The notes: generated by a model from the sequence alone, not told the origin. 64,000 nucleotides of DNA from Mycobacterium sp. 1164966.3 (GCF_001665395.1 NZ_LZSG01000041.1:1-64000); one strand, 5' to 3'; counted from the first letter of the stretch, positions 39,213-48,447 are shown. Translations and numbers: made by a program.

Positions 39213-39784
39213 CAGGGCCCTTCCGGTTGGTCGGTCAGTTCGGTGCGCTCACGGCGCAGCGTGTTGCGCTCGGTGACCTGGTAATAAGACATCGCGGTCA
39301 GCGGCGGCGAGTAGGCATGGACGCTCAGCGTCGGCTGTAGCGGCGCGGCAGGCGCCGAAACAGGCCTCGGCGCCCACACCACGTCGTGCACCCATCCCAG
39401 CGGGAACCCGGCCTGGTCCCCGGCGTCCAGGCGGCGGCGCCGCAGCCGCCGGCCATCCCACCGGTATTCGTTGAGCGAGCCGGACAGCAGGGTCAGCGCG
39501 CCGAGCGATCCACCGTGATCATGCAGCTCGGTGGAGTGTCCGGGAACCCAGCTGATCAGCCAGAGGTCCAATTCGTCGTCGCCGTGGATGCGGGTGAACC
39601 AGCGCTCGTCGACGGGTACCCCGCCGGCGGGCAGCAGATGGTCGCAACGTCCGCTCAGCACGTCGTCGGCGGCCCGGTCGGTGGCGTTCAGCAGGTCGGG
39701 CACGCGCAGCCGGGTAGGTCCCGCGGAGGGCGGCGACGTGGTCAGTGAGCGCAGCGCAACTGGGGTGGCAACTGGGGACGACAT
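39212..39784 (-). CDS. cysteine-dioxygenase-like cupin protein (Rv1065-like)
   Basis: A 190-aa cupin of the cysteine dioxygenase type I family. The metal-binding HDHGGSLGALTLLSGSL follows WVPGHSTELH, providing two His ligands, and a third His lies in LSVHAYSPPL. Family members oxidise cysteine to cysteine sulfinate with Fe(II) and O2. The substrate is inferred, since thiol dioxygenases vary. Coupled to the downstream rhodanese gene by a 1-bp stop/start overlap. Confidence 0.86.
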   Translation of the reverse strand: MSSPVATPVALRSLTTSPPSAGPTRLRVPDLLNATDRAADDVLSGRCDHLLPAGGVPVDERWFTRIHGDDELDLWLISWVPGHSTELHDHGGSLGALTLLSGSLNEYRWDGRRLRRRRLDAGDQAGFPLGWVHDVVWAPRPVSAPAAPLQPTLSVHAYSPPLTAMSYYQVTERNTLRRERTELTDQPEGP

Positions 39785-39897
39785 CAGGGAGCTCCAGGGT
39801 GAACGGATCGGGCAAGCGGCGGCGCGTCAGGGCCGACAACACTCGCAAAATCCGAACTGCTCCATCACGCCCGACAGTGTTGCATAGATTTGGCAAC

Positions 39898-40341
39898 GTG
39901 CGCTGTCGCCGTTGTCGCCCATGGCTGGGGGTCATGGCGGTCTTGGCGAGCGGTTTGGCGGCGACAATCGGCGGTTGCTCGCAAGCCGTGAGCGGGGAGC
40001 CGACAGCGGCCCACACCCGCTCGTCGGCGGTGGCCGGCGGCGCGGGTTCCCTTCCACCGGGAGCCATCGGAGTCTCGCCTGCCGGTGTGACGACCAGAGT
40101 CGACGTCCCGGCGGATTCGACCGAGGAGGAGTACTTCCAGGCCTGTCACGCCGCAAAACAGTGGATGGAGACCCGCCCCAAGAACGGTGAGTCACCGTTG
40201 GAGCCCTACCTGGCGATGGTTCAGAGATCGCCATCCGGCACGGCGGGAAGCTGGAACAAGAGGTGGGCGGATCTGACCCCGGCACGGCAGGCGGCAGTGA
40301 TCACCGCAGCAAAGGCTGCCGCCAACGACGAATGCGAATGA
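39898..40341 (+). CDS. lpqV: lipoprotein LpqV
   Basis: A 147-aa lipoprotein. The basic N-terminus (RCRRCRPW) and hydrophobic core lead to the lipobox IGGC at about residue 28, so the mature protein is lipid-anchored outside the membrane. The conserved part reads GVSPAGVTTRVDVPADSTEEE, FQACHAAKQWM and LTPARQAAVITAAKAAANDEC (partly shown), with paired cysteines. The GTG at 39898 is exactly 7 nt after a TAGATT -10 box (39885-39890), supporting leaderless initiation over the long upstream open frame. Function unknown. Confidence 0.9.
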   Translation: MRCRRCRPWLGVMAVLASGLAATIGGCSQAVSGEPTAAHTRSSAVAGGAGSLPPGAIGVSPAGVTTRVDVPADSTEEEYFQACHAAKQWMETRPKNGESPLEPYLAMVQRSPSGTAGSWNKRWADLTPARQAAVITAAKAAANDECE

Positions 40342-40437
40342 GGTGGCGCCTGCAGGCCCCAGAGCATTTGCGATCACGGGTGTACGAAATTGGCCACCCG
40401 GGCCGATGACGGAGGTATCGCCGCGCAAAATGAACGA

Positions 40438-41511
40438 ATGCCCGAGGGAACTGCCGCTGTAGTTTCGCGCTCACGCGGGTCGTCACCGATTCGGGTAGCA
40501 CTGGCGCTCGGGAGCGGCGGAGCCCGCGGCTACGCCCACATCGGGGTTCTCCAGGTGCTGCGAGAACGCGGCTACGAGATCGTCGGAATCGCCGGCTCTT
40601 CGATGGGCGCGGTGGTCGGCGGTGTGCAGGCCGCCGGACGGCTGGACGATCTCGCCGAGTGGGCGAAATCGCTGACCCAGCGGACGATCCTGCGGCTGTT
40701 GGACCCATCGATCACCGCCGCCGGAGTGCTGCGGGCGGAGAAGATCCTGGACGCGGTGCGCGACATTGTCGGCCCCATCGACATCGAGGACCTCGAGATT
40801 CCATACACCGCCGTGGCCACCGACCTGCTGGCGGGCAAATCGGTGTGGTTTCAGCGCGGGCCCCTCGATGTGGCCATCCGCGCGTCCATCGCCATCCCGG
40901 GTGTGATCGCGCCGCACGAGGTCGACGGGCGGCTCTTGGCCGACGGCGGCATCCTGGACCCACTGCCGATGGCGCCGATCGCGGCTACCAACGCCGACCT
41001 GACCGTCGCGGTGAGCCTCAACGGCAGTGAACCGGGCGCCAGCCACGACGCAGAGCCGGGCGCCACGGCGGAATGGTTGAACCGCATGATGCGAAGCACC
41101 ACCGCGCTGCTGGACACCAGCGCGGTGAAATCGCTGCTGGACCGGCCCACGGCCCGCGCGGTGCTGGGTCGACTAGGCGCGACGCTGCCGGAATCGGAAA
41201 CCTGGTCCGCGGACTCCGAGGACGAGCAGCTCCCCGAAGTGCGGGACGAGCCAGACGAGGCGCCCGAAATCCCCAAATTGGGCAGCTTCGAGGTGATGAA
41301 TCGGACCATCGACATCGCCCAGTCGGCGCTGGCGCGGCACACGCTGGCGGCCTACCCACCCGATCTGCTGATCGAGGTGCCCCGCTCGACCTGCCGAAGC
41401 TTGGAGTTCCACCGGGCCGTGGAGGTGATCGCGGTCGGTCGGGCGCTGACCACCAGCGCCCTGGACGCGTTAGAGGCCGAGGACGACAGTGCGCCCGCAA
41501 TCGAGGGCTAA
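40438..41511 (+). CDS. patatin-like phospholipase (Rv1063c-like)
   Basis: A 357-aa patatin-family serine lipase. The oxyanion loop is LALGSGGARGYAHIG near residue 25, the nucleophile in GIAGSSMGAVVGG near 50, and the catalytic Asp in LLADGGILDPLP near 175. A helical tail with an acidic segment (SEDEQLPEVRDEPDEAPE) follows. The ATG at 40438 was preferred; a TTG at 40390 would add 16 residues. It ends tail to tail with a second patatin gene, the stops overlapping by 4 bp. Confidence 0.9.
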   Translation: MPEGTAAVVSRSRGSSPIRVALALGSGGARGYAHIGVLQVLRERGYEIVGIAGSSMGAVVGGVQAAGRLDDLAEWAKSLTQRTILRLLDPSITAAGVLRAEKILDAVRDIVGPIDIEDLEIPYTAVATDLLAGKSVWFQRGPLDVAIRASIAIPGVIAPHEVDGRLLADGGILDPLPMAPIAATNADLTVAVSLNGSEPGASHDAEPGATAEWLNRMMRSTTALLDTSAVKSLLDRPTARAVLGRLGATLPESETWSADSEDEQLPEVRDEPDEAPEIPKLGSFEVMNRTIDIAQSALARHTLAAYPPDLLIEVPRSTCRSLEFHRAVEVIAVGRALTTSALDALEAEDDSAPAIEG

Positions 41512-42386
41512 AGCGTGTCGACGAACCGCGCGATCGCGGCGGCTGCACGGCGGCCCTGCCAACGGCCGGCCAACGCCGATTTGCCCCGGCAGGCTGGATC
41601 CAGTGGATTCGGACCGAAAGCCGCCAAGGAGTCGTCGTCTGCGAACACGGTGAACGACTTGCCAGGGAATTCGGCGATCTCGGCGGCCGGCCCGGCGCCG
41701 AACGGCGACGGGGTGTCCTCGCCGGAGGGCACCAATATGACCGCCACGTCGCAGTCGTCGGCCACGCATAGGTTGACCGAACTGGCCACCCCGCCGTCCA
41801 TGTAGCGTCGTCCCGCGATGCTCACCGGCGGCCACGCCCCCGGCACCGCGCAACTCGCCGCGACGGCGTCGACGAGCTGCACACCGCTGTCCCCCTCGAA
41901 GACGACCAGTTCACCGCTGGCGGCATCGATCGCCGTGATTCGCAGCACCCGGTCCGGCCACTCGTGGGACGGCAAGCGCTGCTCGATCACCTGACGGCGG
42001 ACCGGCTCGGGAACCGTCTCGGTCGTCAGCGCCACCGACCCGATTTGTTGCATCCGCCGTCGCGTTCTGTCCAGTGGTCCGTCCGACCGCGGCGGCTCGC
42101 GCAGCGCGGACAGGAAGAGGTCGGTGATGGTGTCGACGTCCACGCCCGGGTCCAATTCCGCCGATGCCTCGGCGACCTGCCGCTCGTACAACTCCTCGAG
42201 GGAGCAGCCGCTACTGATCTGAGCGGCAACCGCCGAACCGGCCGACGTCCCGACCAGCACGTCCGAATCCAGCAACAGCTGTGCCGTCACGGGCGACTCG
42301 TCGGCGATGCCCAGCAAAATACCTGTCTCCCAGGCGATTCCCGCTAACCCTCCGCCGGCCAGTACCAGCGCCCGTTTGGTTGTCAC
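41508..42386 (-). CDS. patatin-like phospholipase (Rv1062-like)
   Basis: A 292-aa patatin-family protein, only distantly related to its convergent neighbour. Motifs are LAGGGLAGIAWETG (oxyanion) near residue 12, LVGTSAGSAVAAQ (nucleophile) near 45 and RYMDGGVASSVNL (catalytic Asp) near 195. It is the last gene of the fadD14 operon, 18 bp after the amidotransferase gene. Together they may release and activate fatty acids from lipids, which is inference from context. Confidence 0.9.
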   Translation of the reverse strand: MTTKRALVLAGGGLAGIAWETGILLGIADESPVTAQLLLDSDVLVGTSAGSAVAAQISSGCSLEELYERQVAEASAELDPGVDVDTITDLFLSALREPPRSDGPLDRTRRRMQQIGSVALTTETVPEPVRRQVIEQRLPSHEWPDRVLRITAIDAASGELVVFEGDSGVQLVDAVAASCAVPGAWPPVSIAGRRYMDGGVASSVNLCVADDCDVAVILVPSGEDTPSPFGAGPAAEIAEFPGKSFTVFADDDSLAAFGPNPLDPACRGKSALAGRWQGRRAAAAIARFVDTL

Positions 42387-42404
42387 GCGGGTCCACTATG
42401 CCAT

Positions 42405-43262
42405 TCAGTGTTGCGCCTGCTGAACGGCCGGGGTCAGATCTTCATGGCGCAGCAGCTGTCTGGGCGGGTCGGGCAGCACCAGGCTTCGGGTGATCTGCAG
42501 CCCGTCTTGGGCCTGCGCCACGTGAACCAGCTCCCCCGGCGCGATCAACCGCCAGGCCGGGTCGTCGTCCATGCGTTCGGTGGCGAACACCACCGACCGC
42601 CGGGTGCACAGATGCTCGGATCTGGCGTGGATTCGCTTGGTGCGCAAGTCGAATTCGGGCACCGCCGGCCGGTCCAGGAGGTAAAGCTCGTTGGTGTCCG
42701 GATAACGCAGCGCCCACATGTCGGTGGCAGTGCTCAGCAATATGTTGACCGCATAGATCGGCACGTTCGCCGCGAGCCACCTCATCGCATCGACCAAACC
42801 GGCTGTCACGTCGCCGTTTTGGGCGCGGACCGCGCCGGTGATCAAGGCGAACACCCGCTCGGAATCGGTCTGCCCCAAGACCAGGCCGTCGGTGCCGAGC
42901 TCGTGCAGTCGCTCGTCGATGACGTCGAGGCCCTCCAGCACGCCGTTGTGCGCAAAGATCCGTCGGTCCTGCAGGAACGGGTGGGTGTTGCGGACATCGA
43001 GCGACCCGGTCGTGGCATAGCGGACGTGTGCCACAAAGGTGGTGGCGGTCAGCTCGTGGGCTTCGGTGGCGAAGTCGGTGTCCTGCCAAGCGGCTATCGG
43101 CTCTTTGTGCAGCTGTGGCTCTCCGTGCTCGTCGAAAATGCCGAGGCCGGTGCCGTCGGGGTTGCGTCTGCTCTGCTCGGAGAGGCTGTCCGGGGCGTCC
43201 AGCAGCCAGAATGTCGCGGTGCAGACGGTGTTGCCGGCGTGCAGGCCGAAGAGGCGGCACAT
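42405..43262 (-). CDS. class II glutamine amidotransferase (Rv1061-like)
   Basis: A 285-aa Ntn-type amidotransferase related to EgtC and YafJ. The Met-Cys start MCRLFGLHAG exposes the nucleophile Cys2 after Met removal, and GSLDVRNTHPF and FAHNGVLEGLD are the glutamine-site motifs. The ATG at 43260-43262 is fixed by this catalytic N-terminus. EgtC itself lies in an ergothioneine cluster with egtA/B/D, which are absent here, so the substrate is unknown. It starts 5 bp after the SRPBCC gene in the fadD14 operon. Confidence 0.88.
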   Translation of the reverse strand: MCRLFGLHAGNTVCTATFWLLDAPDSLSEQSRRNPDGTGLGIFDEHGEPQLHKEPIAAWQDTDFATEAHELTATTFVAHVRYATTGSLDVRNTHPFLQDRRIFAHNGVLEGLDVIDERLHELGTDGLVLGQTDSERVFALITGAVRAQNGDVTAGLVDAMRWLAANVPIYAVNILLSTATDMWALRYPDTNELYLLDRPAVPEFDLRTKRIHARSEHLCTRRSVVFATERMDDDPAWRLIAPGELVHVAQAQDGLQITRSLVLPDPPRQLLRHEDLTPAVQQAQH

Positions 43263-43267
43263 CCGGC

Positions 43268-43741
43268 TCAGCCCACCAGCTGCCGGGACAGCTTCTCGAG
43301 CGTCACGCGGGCGTAGCCCTGCCACATCTTGCCGAGCACCGGCAGCAGGCGGGCGGTCAGATCCGACTTGGCATGAATGGTCCATTGCCAGGTGACATTC
43401 GTCCCGGTGCCCGCGGGGGTGAAACTCCACTTGCCCTCGATGTTGCTGACCAGCGGCGCCATCGGACCGGTGATGCCGGAGAGGGTGTAGCCGAAGGACT
43501 GCGGGGGGTCGACGCTGGTCAACTGCTCCCGCAGGCTGCCGCCGCCGACCATGGTGATGACGCGGGTCTGGCCGGCGGCATCCCAGTCACCGCTTTGCTC
43601 GCGGACCTCTTTGATCGGCGGGAACAGCCCGTACCACTGCGAACAGATGTCCGTCAGGGGTATGGGCAGCGTTCGGGCGAAGGCGTCTTCGACGGTCACG
43701 GGTATTGCCCGCGATTGCTCGACGACGATGGACCTTGCCAT
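43268..43741 (-). CDS. SRPBCC/polyketide-cyclase-like protein (Rv1060-like)
   Basis: A 157-aa START-like protein with the SRPBCC pattern: an N-terminal strand (SIVVEQSRAIPVTVEDAFAR), a central sheet, a WSFTPAGTGTNVTWQWTIHA segment and a C-terminal helix (MWQGYARVTLEKLSRQL). Such folds bind hydrophobic ligands. Length equals what I remember for Rv1060. It is 28 bp downstream of fadD14 and 5 bp upstream of the amidotransferase, so a lipid-binding role in that operon is plausible but unproven. Confidence 0.82.
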   Translation of the reverse strand: MARSIVVEQSRAIPVTVEDAFARTLPIPLTDICSQWYGLFPPIKEVREQSGDWDAAGQTRVITMVGGGSLREQLTSVDPPQSFGYTLSGITGPMAPLVSNIEGKWSFTPAGTGTNVTWQWTIHAKSDLTARLLPVLGKMWQGYARVTLEKLSRQLVG

Positions 43742-43769
43742 TGATACTCCTCACCCTGCTCGTCTGTAT

Positions 43770-45401
43770 TCAGTCGCGGACCTCGGTGACGTCGTAGCCG
43801 TCGTCTGCGTAACGCGACCGGATGGCCTTCTTGTCGTATTTGCCCACGCTGGTGCGCGGAATCTCGTCGGCAAACGCCCAGCGCTCCGGCAACCACCAGC
43901 GAACGACCTTGTCCGCCAGGAACTTTCGCAGATCGGCGGCGGATACCGACGCGCCCTCGTTGAGTGCCACGACCGCTAGTGGCCGCTCCTGCCAGCGTTC
44001 GTCGGGAACACCGACCACCGCCGCCTCCAGCACGTCGGGATGCGCGATGAGGCAGTTCTCCAACTCGACCGACGAGATCCATTCCCCGCCGGACTTGATG
44101 ACGTCTTTGGCGCGGTCGGTCAGCGTGATGAAGCCCCGCTCGTCGACCCTGCCGACATCGCCGGTGCGCAGCCAGCCCGACGCGAACTTGGACTCGTCGC
44201 GTCCCAGGTAGTAGGAGCCCGCGATCCAGGGGCCGCGAACCTCCACTTCGCCAACGGCTTTGCCGTCGTTGGGCAGCACCTTGCCTTCGTCGTCGACGAT
44301 TCTGGCTTCCACTCCGCAGACCGGTTGGCCCTGTGTTCCGCGGTAGGCCCAGTGCTGATCCGCCGGTGTTCCCGGCGGCGGCCAGGCCATGGTCGCCAGT
44401 GGCGACGTCTCCGTCATGCCCCACAGCTGGCGGATCTCGACCCCGTGTTTTTCTTCGAAGGTGCGCATCAGCGACACCGGGACGGCCGAACCGCCGCAGA
44501 CCACCAGGCGCAGCGACGACATGTCGTGGTCGGGGTCTTTCTCCAGGTAGTGCATGACGTCGTTCCAGATGGTCGGCACCGCGCCCGCAACCGTGGGCCG
44601 CAATTTCTCGACCATGTCGATCAGCGATCTGGCGTCCAGGTGGCAGTCGGGCAACACCAGGTCCGCTCCCGCCATCAGCGCCGCGTAGGGCAAACCCCAC
44701 CCGTTGGCGTGGAACATCGGCACGATCGGCAGCACGCTGTCGCTGGATCCCAAGCCCATGCCGTTGGCCGTGCAAGCCGCCATCGTGTGCAGGAAACTCG
44801 AACGGTGGCTGTACACAACACCTTTGGGGTTGCCGGTGGTACCACTCGTGTAGCACATCGCCGCGGCGGAATTCTCGTCGAGCTCCGGCCAATCGAATTC
44901 GGTCGACTCGTCATTGATCGCCTCGGTGTAGCGCAGCACGTTCTTGCCCGATTCCTCCAGCGGCGCCAGATCTCCGTCGCCGACCGCGATCACGGTGTGC
45001 ACGGTGTCCAGCGTGGGCAGGATCGGTGCCAGCAGTTTCGCGAGCGACATGTCGAGCAGCACCACCTGGTCCTCGGCCTCGTTGGCCACGTAGGTGACCT
45101 GTTCGGGGAAGAGCCGGATGTTGAGGGTGTGCAGCACCGCACCCATCGTGGGCACCGCTAGGTAGGCCACCAGGTGCTCGGCGTTGTTCCACATGAACGT
45201 CGCGACGCGCTGGTCGCCGCTGACGCCGATGCGGCGCAGCGCATTTGCCAGCTGGGCGGCTTGCTGACCCACTTCGCGGTAGGTGGTCTTCCGGTACCCG
45301 TCACCCGTGTCGGTGGTGACCGTACGCGCTCCGTGGACGCTACAGCCGTGCCGCATGACGGCGGCCAGGGTCAACGGGAACTCCTGCATCGTGCTGTACA
45401 T
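43770..45401 (-). CDS. fadD14: fatty-acyl-CoA synthetase
   Basis: A 543-aa ANL-superfamily acyl-CoA ligase, same length as H37Rv FadD14. The P-loop is MCYTSGTTGNPKGVVYSHRS near residue 172, the motif LWGMTETSPL near 315, the hinge and A8 region LTDRAKDVIKSGGEWISSVE near 430, and the C-terminal catalytic Lys in SVGKYDKKAIR. It activates fatty acids by adenylation and CoA transfer. It heads a four-gene operon ending in a patatin; H37Rv has an extra gene, Rv1059, inside this run. A 12-bp palindrome TACATCGATGTA (45397-45408) overlaps the start codon. Confidence 0.93.
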   Translation of the reverse strand: MYSTMQEFPLTLAAVMRHGCSVHGARTVTTDTGDGYRKTTYREVGQQAAQLANALRRIGVSGDQRVATFMWNNAEHLVAYLAVPTMGAVLHTLNIRLFPEQVTYVANEAEDQVVLLDMSLAKLLAPILPTLDTVHTVIAVGDGDLAPLEESGKNVLRYTEAINDESTEFDWPELDENSAAAMCYTSGTTGNPKGVVYSHRSSFLHTMAACTANGMGLGSSDSVLPIVPMFHANGWGLPYAALMAGADLVLPDCHLDARSLIDMVEKLRPTVAGAVPTIWNDVMHYLEKDPDHDMSSLRLVVCGGSAVPVSLMRTFEEKHGVEIRQLWGMTETSPLATMAWPPPGTPADQHWAYRGTQGQPVCGVEARIVDDEGKVLPNDGKAVGEVEVRGPWIAGSYYLGRDESKFASGWLRTGDVGRVDERGFITLTDRAKDVIKSGGEWISSVELENCLIAHPDVLEAAVVGVPDERWQERPLAVVALNEGASVSAADLRKFLADKVVRWWLPERWAFADEIPRTSVGKYDKKAIRSRYADDGYDVTEVRD

Positions 45402-45524
45402 CGATGTACCGCCTTATGATCCTCGGCGCAGCACCGCCTCATGTTCGGTCGGGCGAAATGGTATCGCCGCATCGACTTATCAGAAACGGATTCCCCCGAG
45501 AAGCGTGCTCTACCCACACATGGG

Positions 45525-46679
45525 TTAGACGAGAGCCGCCTCGTACTGCATCAGCTCGGGCATGGTCCACTCGCCCTCGTGCGTCACACCCTCGAGGCTC
45601 GTCATGCTCGGGTCGACCGGCGCGACGGTCACCGTGCCGTCGTAGCCGGCGACGTACAGGTACTTTCCGTCCGGACTTTCCACCAGGCACGACGGCTCGG
45701 TACCCACCCGGACTGTGCCGATCACGTCGTGCGTGAGGGTGCACAGCACGGTGACGCCGTCATCGCTGACCAGGTAGGCGCGGTCACCGTCGCCGCTGAT
45801 CGTCAACCCGGTGAGCAGGCCGGCGATCTCGGTGATCTTGCGCGTGCCGGTGATCTTGTTGGTGCGGGTGTCGACAACATCGAGGACGGCTCCGGCGTCG
45901 GGACCGCAACTGGCCACGTAGGCGGTGGTGCCGTCTGGGCTGAGTGCGACGTCACGGATGGGCAGGCCGATCTCGACCGTGTCGACGACGCTCAAGCCGT
46001 GTTCCAGGCTCTTGGCGGTCTTCCGCCGCCGCCAGCGCGAATGCCCTGGGGCGCGGCCGTCATCGACGCGGGTGCCGATCACGACCAGCTGACCGCCCGT
46101 CGGCCCGTTGGTGCCGGCATAGAGGCGAGACCCGTCGGGGCTGACGCGCAGGCACTGCGTGCTGGTACCGGGAGCATCCGCGATCTCGATCACCTCGACC
46201 TTGTCCGTCTCGGTGTCCACCGCCGCAACGTCAGCGGCACGAGCGTCGTTGCGGCCGGCGTAGACGTACCTGCCGTCGGAGCTCACGGCCAGGTCGCTGA
46301 TGCTGAGCGCCAGCGGATAGGTCGCGACGACGGCGCAGGTGGACGTGTCGATGGCGGCGATCGAGTCAAACGACAGCGACGCGGTGCTGACGTACGCCCG
46401 GGCGCCGTCCTGGTTGCCGACGACGATCGCATACGGCTCGTCGATGGCGTCAATGGTCTGGACTACCCGGTGGCTGCCGGTGTGGATGACCGAGACGCTG
46501 TTGTGGCCGAAGTGAGTCACCAGCAGCCGGCGGCCGTCAGGGCTGACGGCGATGCCGCTGATCGGGCCGTGGCTCACCGGGATCTCGACGAGCTCCGCGT
46601 CGCCCCGTGCAGCCTGGAAGTCCAGTGCCTGTTCGGTATGGCCATAACGGGCGACCTGTCGGCCGTTCACATCACTCAC
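45525..46679 (-). CDS. beta-propeller protein (Rv1057-like)
   Basis: A 384-aa YncE-type beta-propeller. Repeated blades carry the pattern SPDGRRLLVTHF, SSDGRYVYAGRN, SPDGSRLYAGTN, SPDGTTAYVASC, SGDGDRAYLVSD and SPDGKYLYVAGY, enough for a seven-bladed fold. No signal peptide is obvious, so it may be cytoplasmic. The GTG at 46677-46679 has AAAGGCGG upstream. In M. tuberculosis, Rv1057 is described as a stress-induced gene under MprAB and SigE. The 429-bp AT-rich upstream region, with a palindrome at 46835, fits complex regulation. Confidence 0.88.
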   Translation of the reverse strand: MSDVNGRQVARYGHTEQALDFQAARGDAELVEIPVSHGPISGIAVSPDGRRLLVTHFGHNSVSVIHTGSHRVVQTIDAIDEPYAIVVGNQDGARAYVSTASLSFDSIAAIDTSTCAVVATYPLALSISDLAVSSDGRYVYAGRNDARAADVAAVDTETDKVEVIEIADAPGTSTQCLRVSPDGSRLYAGTNGPTGGQLVVIGTRVDDGRAPGHSRWRRRKTAKSLEHGLSVVDTVEIGLPIRDVALSPDGTTAYVASCGPDAGAVLDVVDTRTNKITGTRKITEIAGLLTGLTISGDGDRAYLVSDDGVTVLCTLTHDVIGTVRVGTEPSCLVESPDGKYLYVAGYDGTVTVAPVDPSMTSLEGVTHEGEWTMPELMQYEAALV

Positions 46680-47108
46680 GTGGGCACCGCCTTTGCTTGT
46701 CGGACGTGCATAGGGGCCGGTAGACGTCGCGCCAAGCCCTGTGCGACACCGGCAGCCCTGATGATTCAGCGCCAAAATAAAGCGCTGTTACGACTGCTTT
46801 GAATAAAAAGCTTACCGGCGTGAATTTCAGCTAAATAGAATTTCTATCCGGTCGTGTAACCCACGTCACATTATTGACTCAGGCGCACCTTATATTTGTG
46901 TTGTCGCATAATTCGGGAGGCGTCCGCAGGCAAAACGAATTACCATGCCCAGCAGGAGACTTGGAGATTGTCGCTAACGACCTTGCGTTTCGCCAGCTGT
47001 ATGGCAAAAATAAGAACCTCTTAGAATTAGCGGGCAAAAGAGGCACATCTCACATTGCGCGCAATTGGGCGTGTCGACGCCAGCTGGCCGCGCGCAGTAG
47101 GCGCACTT
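46680..47108. promoter_or_regulatory. 429-bp low-GC intergenic region
   Basis: The region between the Rv1057-like start and the Rv1056-like stop. From about 46770 to 47050 GC content falls to an estimated 45%, against about two thirds around it. It holds the palindrome ATAGAATTTCTAT (46835-46847) and AGCGC...GCGCT type inverted words near 46770-46787. An 80-codon frame on the plus strand (46874-47116) has no recognisable similarity and poor composition. I read it as a regulatory region or the scar of a lost gene. Confidence 0.5.
46835..46847. promoter_or_regulatory. 13-bp perfect palindrome, candidate operator
   Basis: ATAGAATTTCTAT is a 6-bp inverted repeat around a single T, 156 bp upstream of the Rv1057-like start codon in AT-rich DNA. 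The shape suits a dimeric regulator. It does not match the KstR consensus, and I do not recognise the binding protein. Confidence 0.4.
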
Positions 47109-47882
47109 CTAGCTGAACTGCGTGCGCGGGCGCGGCAACGCGGCATCGTCCACGCTGATGTCGAGCTTCTCGTTGTAGAACGCGACCAGACCCGCGATCG
47201 GCGCGACGGCGGGCAGCGGGTAGTGGTAGGTCCACGCGAGGTCCGGATACACGCTCTCACCCACCCGCACCGACCAGTACCCCGACGTCGTTCCCTTGTA
47301 CGGACAGAGCGTCTGCGTGGAGGAGGGTTCCAGATGCTGGAACAACACGTCGGTCGGATCGATGTAATACCTTGTGGGCAAGCCAGTTTCAAACAGCAGC
47401 ACCGGAGAGTGGGTCTCGGCGAGCAACACGCCGTCGAGCTGAACGCAGACGTGGCGGTGCGATCGCAGCGCGTCGACCCGTGAATAGGGATTGCGAGGGT
47501 GGCCGTAGATTTGCTCGTCTTCCTCGAACCAGCGCAGCGGCGCCAACTCAAACCGCACGAACCCCGCCACGGGGCCGTCGCCGTCGAACACTCGCGCGGC
47601 CGACTTATGCGTTTGACCCGCCCCGACCAGTGAGTGCAACCGCGACGGGCCGAACTGCACTTTCTGCGGGTGGTCCTCGTCGCGCAGCAACTCCGCGCGG
47701 ACGTCCCGCAAAGGAATGTAATACGCCGGGTAATAAGGGATTTCCCAGACATAGCGGGCCGCGGTGGTGTCGAAGACCAGCTCGTGGCCGAGGAAGCCCC
47801 GCACGCGGCGTGGCGCCGGTTCAATCCTCCCCCGGGTCGCGGCCACTTGAGGATAGTCGGTGCCGGAATTGATCGCAGTCAT
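47109..47882 (-). CDS. DUF427 protein (Rv1056-like)
   Basis: A 257-aa protein of the DUF427 family. Two repeat-like halves are visible: PAPRRVRGFLGHELVFDTTAARYVWE-type (split: RRVRGFLGHELVFDT, then RYVWEIPYYPAYYIP) and VCVQLDGVLLAETHSPVLLFE with TRYYIDPTDVLFQHL. They are followed by TLCPYKGTTSGYWSV and WTYHYPLP. The biochemical role is unknown. The ATG at 47880-47882 was chosen over 47 upstream codons that overlap the divergent oxidoreductase gene. It is the last gene recognisably in H37Rv order before the accessory segment. Confidence 0.85.
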   Translation of the reverse strand: MTAINSGTDYPQVAATRGRIEPAPRRVRGFLGHELVFDTTAARYVWEIPYYPAYYIPLRDVRAELLRDEDHPQKVQFGPSRLHSLVGAGQTHKSAARVFDGDGPVAGFVRFELAPLRWFEEDEQIYGHPRNPYSRVDALRSHRHVCVQLDGVLLAETHSPVLLFETGLPTRYYIDPTDVLFQHLEPSSTQTLCPYKGTTSGYWSVRVGESVYPDLAWTYHYPLPAVAPIAGLVAFYNEKLDISVDDAALPRPRTQFS

Positions 47883-47920
47883 CGTTTCAGCTTGCCACCG
47901 GCGCGAGTACTGTCCTAGCC

Positions 47921-48430
47921 GTGGCACTTCTACGCGAAAGCCCCAGAAGAGGGCGCCGACTCCGACTCGACGAAGCCCTGTTCGAACGTTTCGCCATGAG
48001 CCGGGCCGGATACCAGTTCGCACTGCATCTGGCGCCGCGTATCGACAAGGTTTTGATCCCCCGGACCAAAGGCCGGCTCAGTGCGATGGGTCTGGACAAG
48101 GTCGGGCTCGTCACCAGTAAAGGCGCCAAGACCGGAGAGCCGCGCACGCACCCGCTGGCGCTGATCGAGGACGGCGACGGGCTGCTGGCGATCGGCTCCA
48201 ACTATGGACGCGAAAGCCATCCGGCGTGGAGCGCCAACCTGAAGGCGCACCCCGAGTGCACGATCGAGTTCAAGGGTCCGCCGAAGAAGTACCGCGCCGA
48301 GTTGCTCACCGGCGAGGCCCGCGCCAAGGCGTGGGAGAACGCCGTCGACTTCTACGCCGGCTATGAGAGTTACCGCGCCAGCTGCGCGCCTCGCGAGATC
48401 AGGGTATTTCGCCTCAAGCCCATCGACTGA
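47921..48430 (+). CDS. F420-type nitroreductase-family protein (Ddn-like)
   Basis: A 169-aa split-barrel protein of the DUF385/Ddn family, which uses deazaflavin F420 to reduce quinones and similar substrates in mycobacteria. Typical motifs are LVTSKGAKTGEPRTHPLAL near residue 65, LLAIGSNYGRESHPAWSANL near 90 and PKKYRAELLTGEAR. The GTG at 47921 lies exactly 7 nt after a TACTGT -10 box (47908-47913), consistent with leaderless expression. Only 38 bp separate it from the divergent DUF427 start. Family assignment is firm, substrate unknown. Confidence 0.87.
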   Translation: MALLRESPRRGRRLRLDEALFERFAMSRAGYQFALHLAPRIDKVLIPRTKGRLSAMGLDKVGLVTSKGAKTGEPRTHPLALIEDGDGLLAIGSNYGRESHPAWSANLKAHPECTIEFKGPPKKYRAELLTGEARAKAWENAVDFYAGYESYRASCAPREIRVFRLKPID

Positions 48431-48447
48431 CGTACGCCGAGCGCCGC

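Noticed and set aside
46874..47116. 80-codon plus-strand frame starting at TTG in the low-GC gap
   Set aside because: No similarity, basic low-quality C-terminus and overlap with the Rv1056-like stop; kept only as a possible relic.
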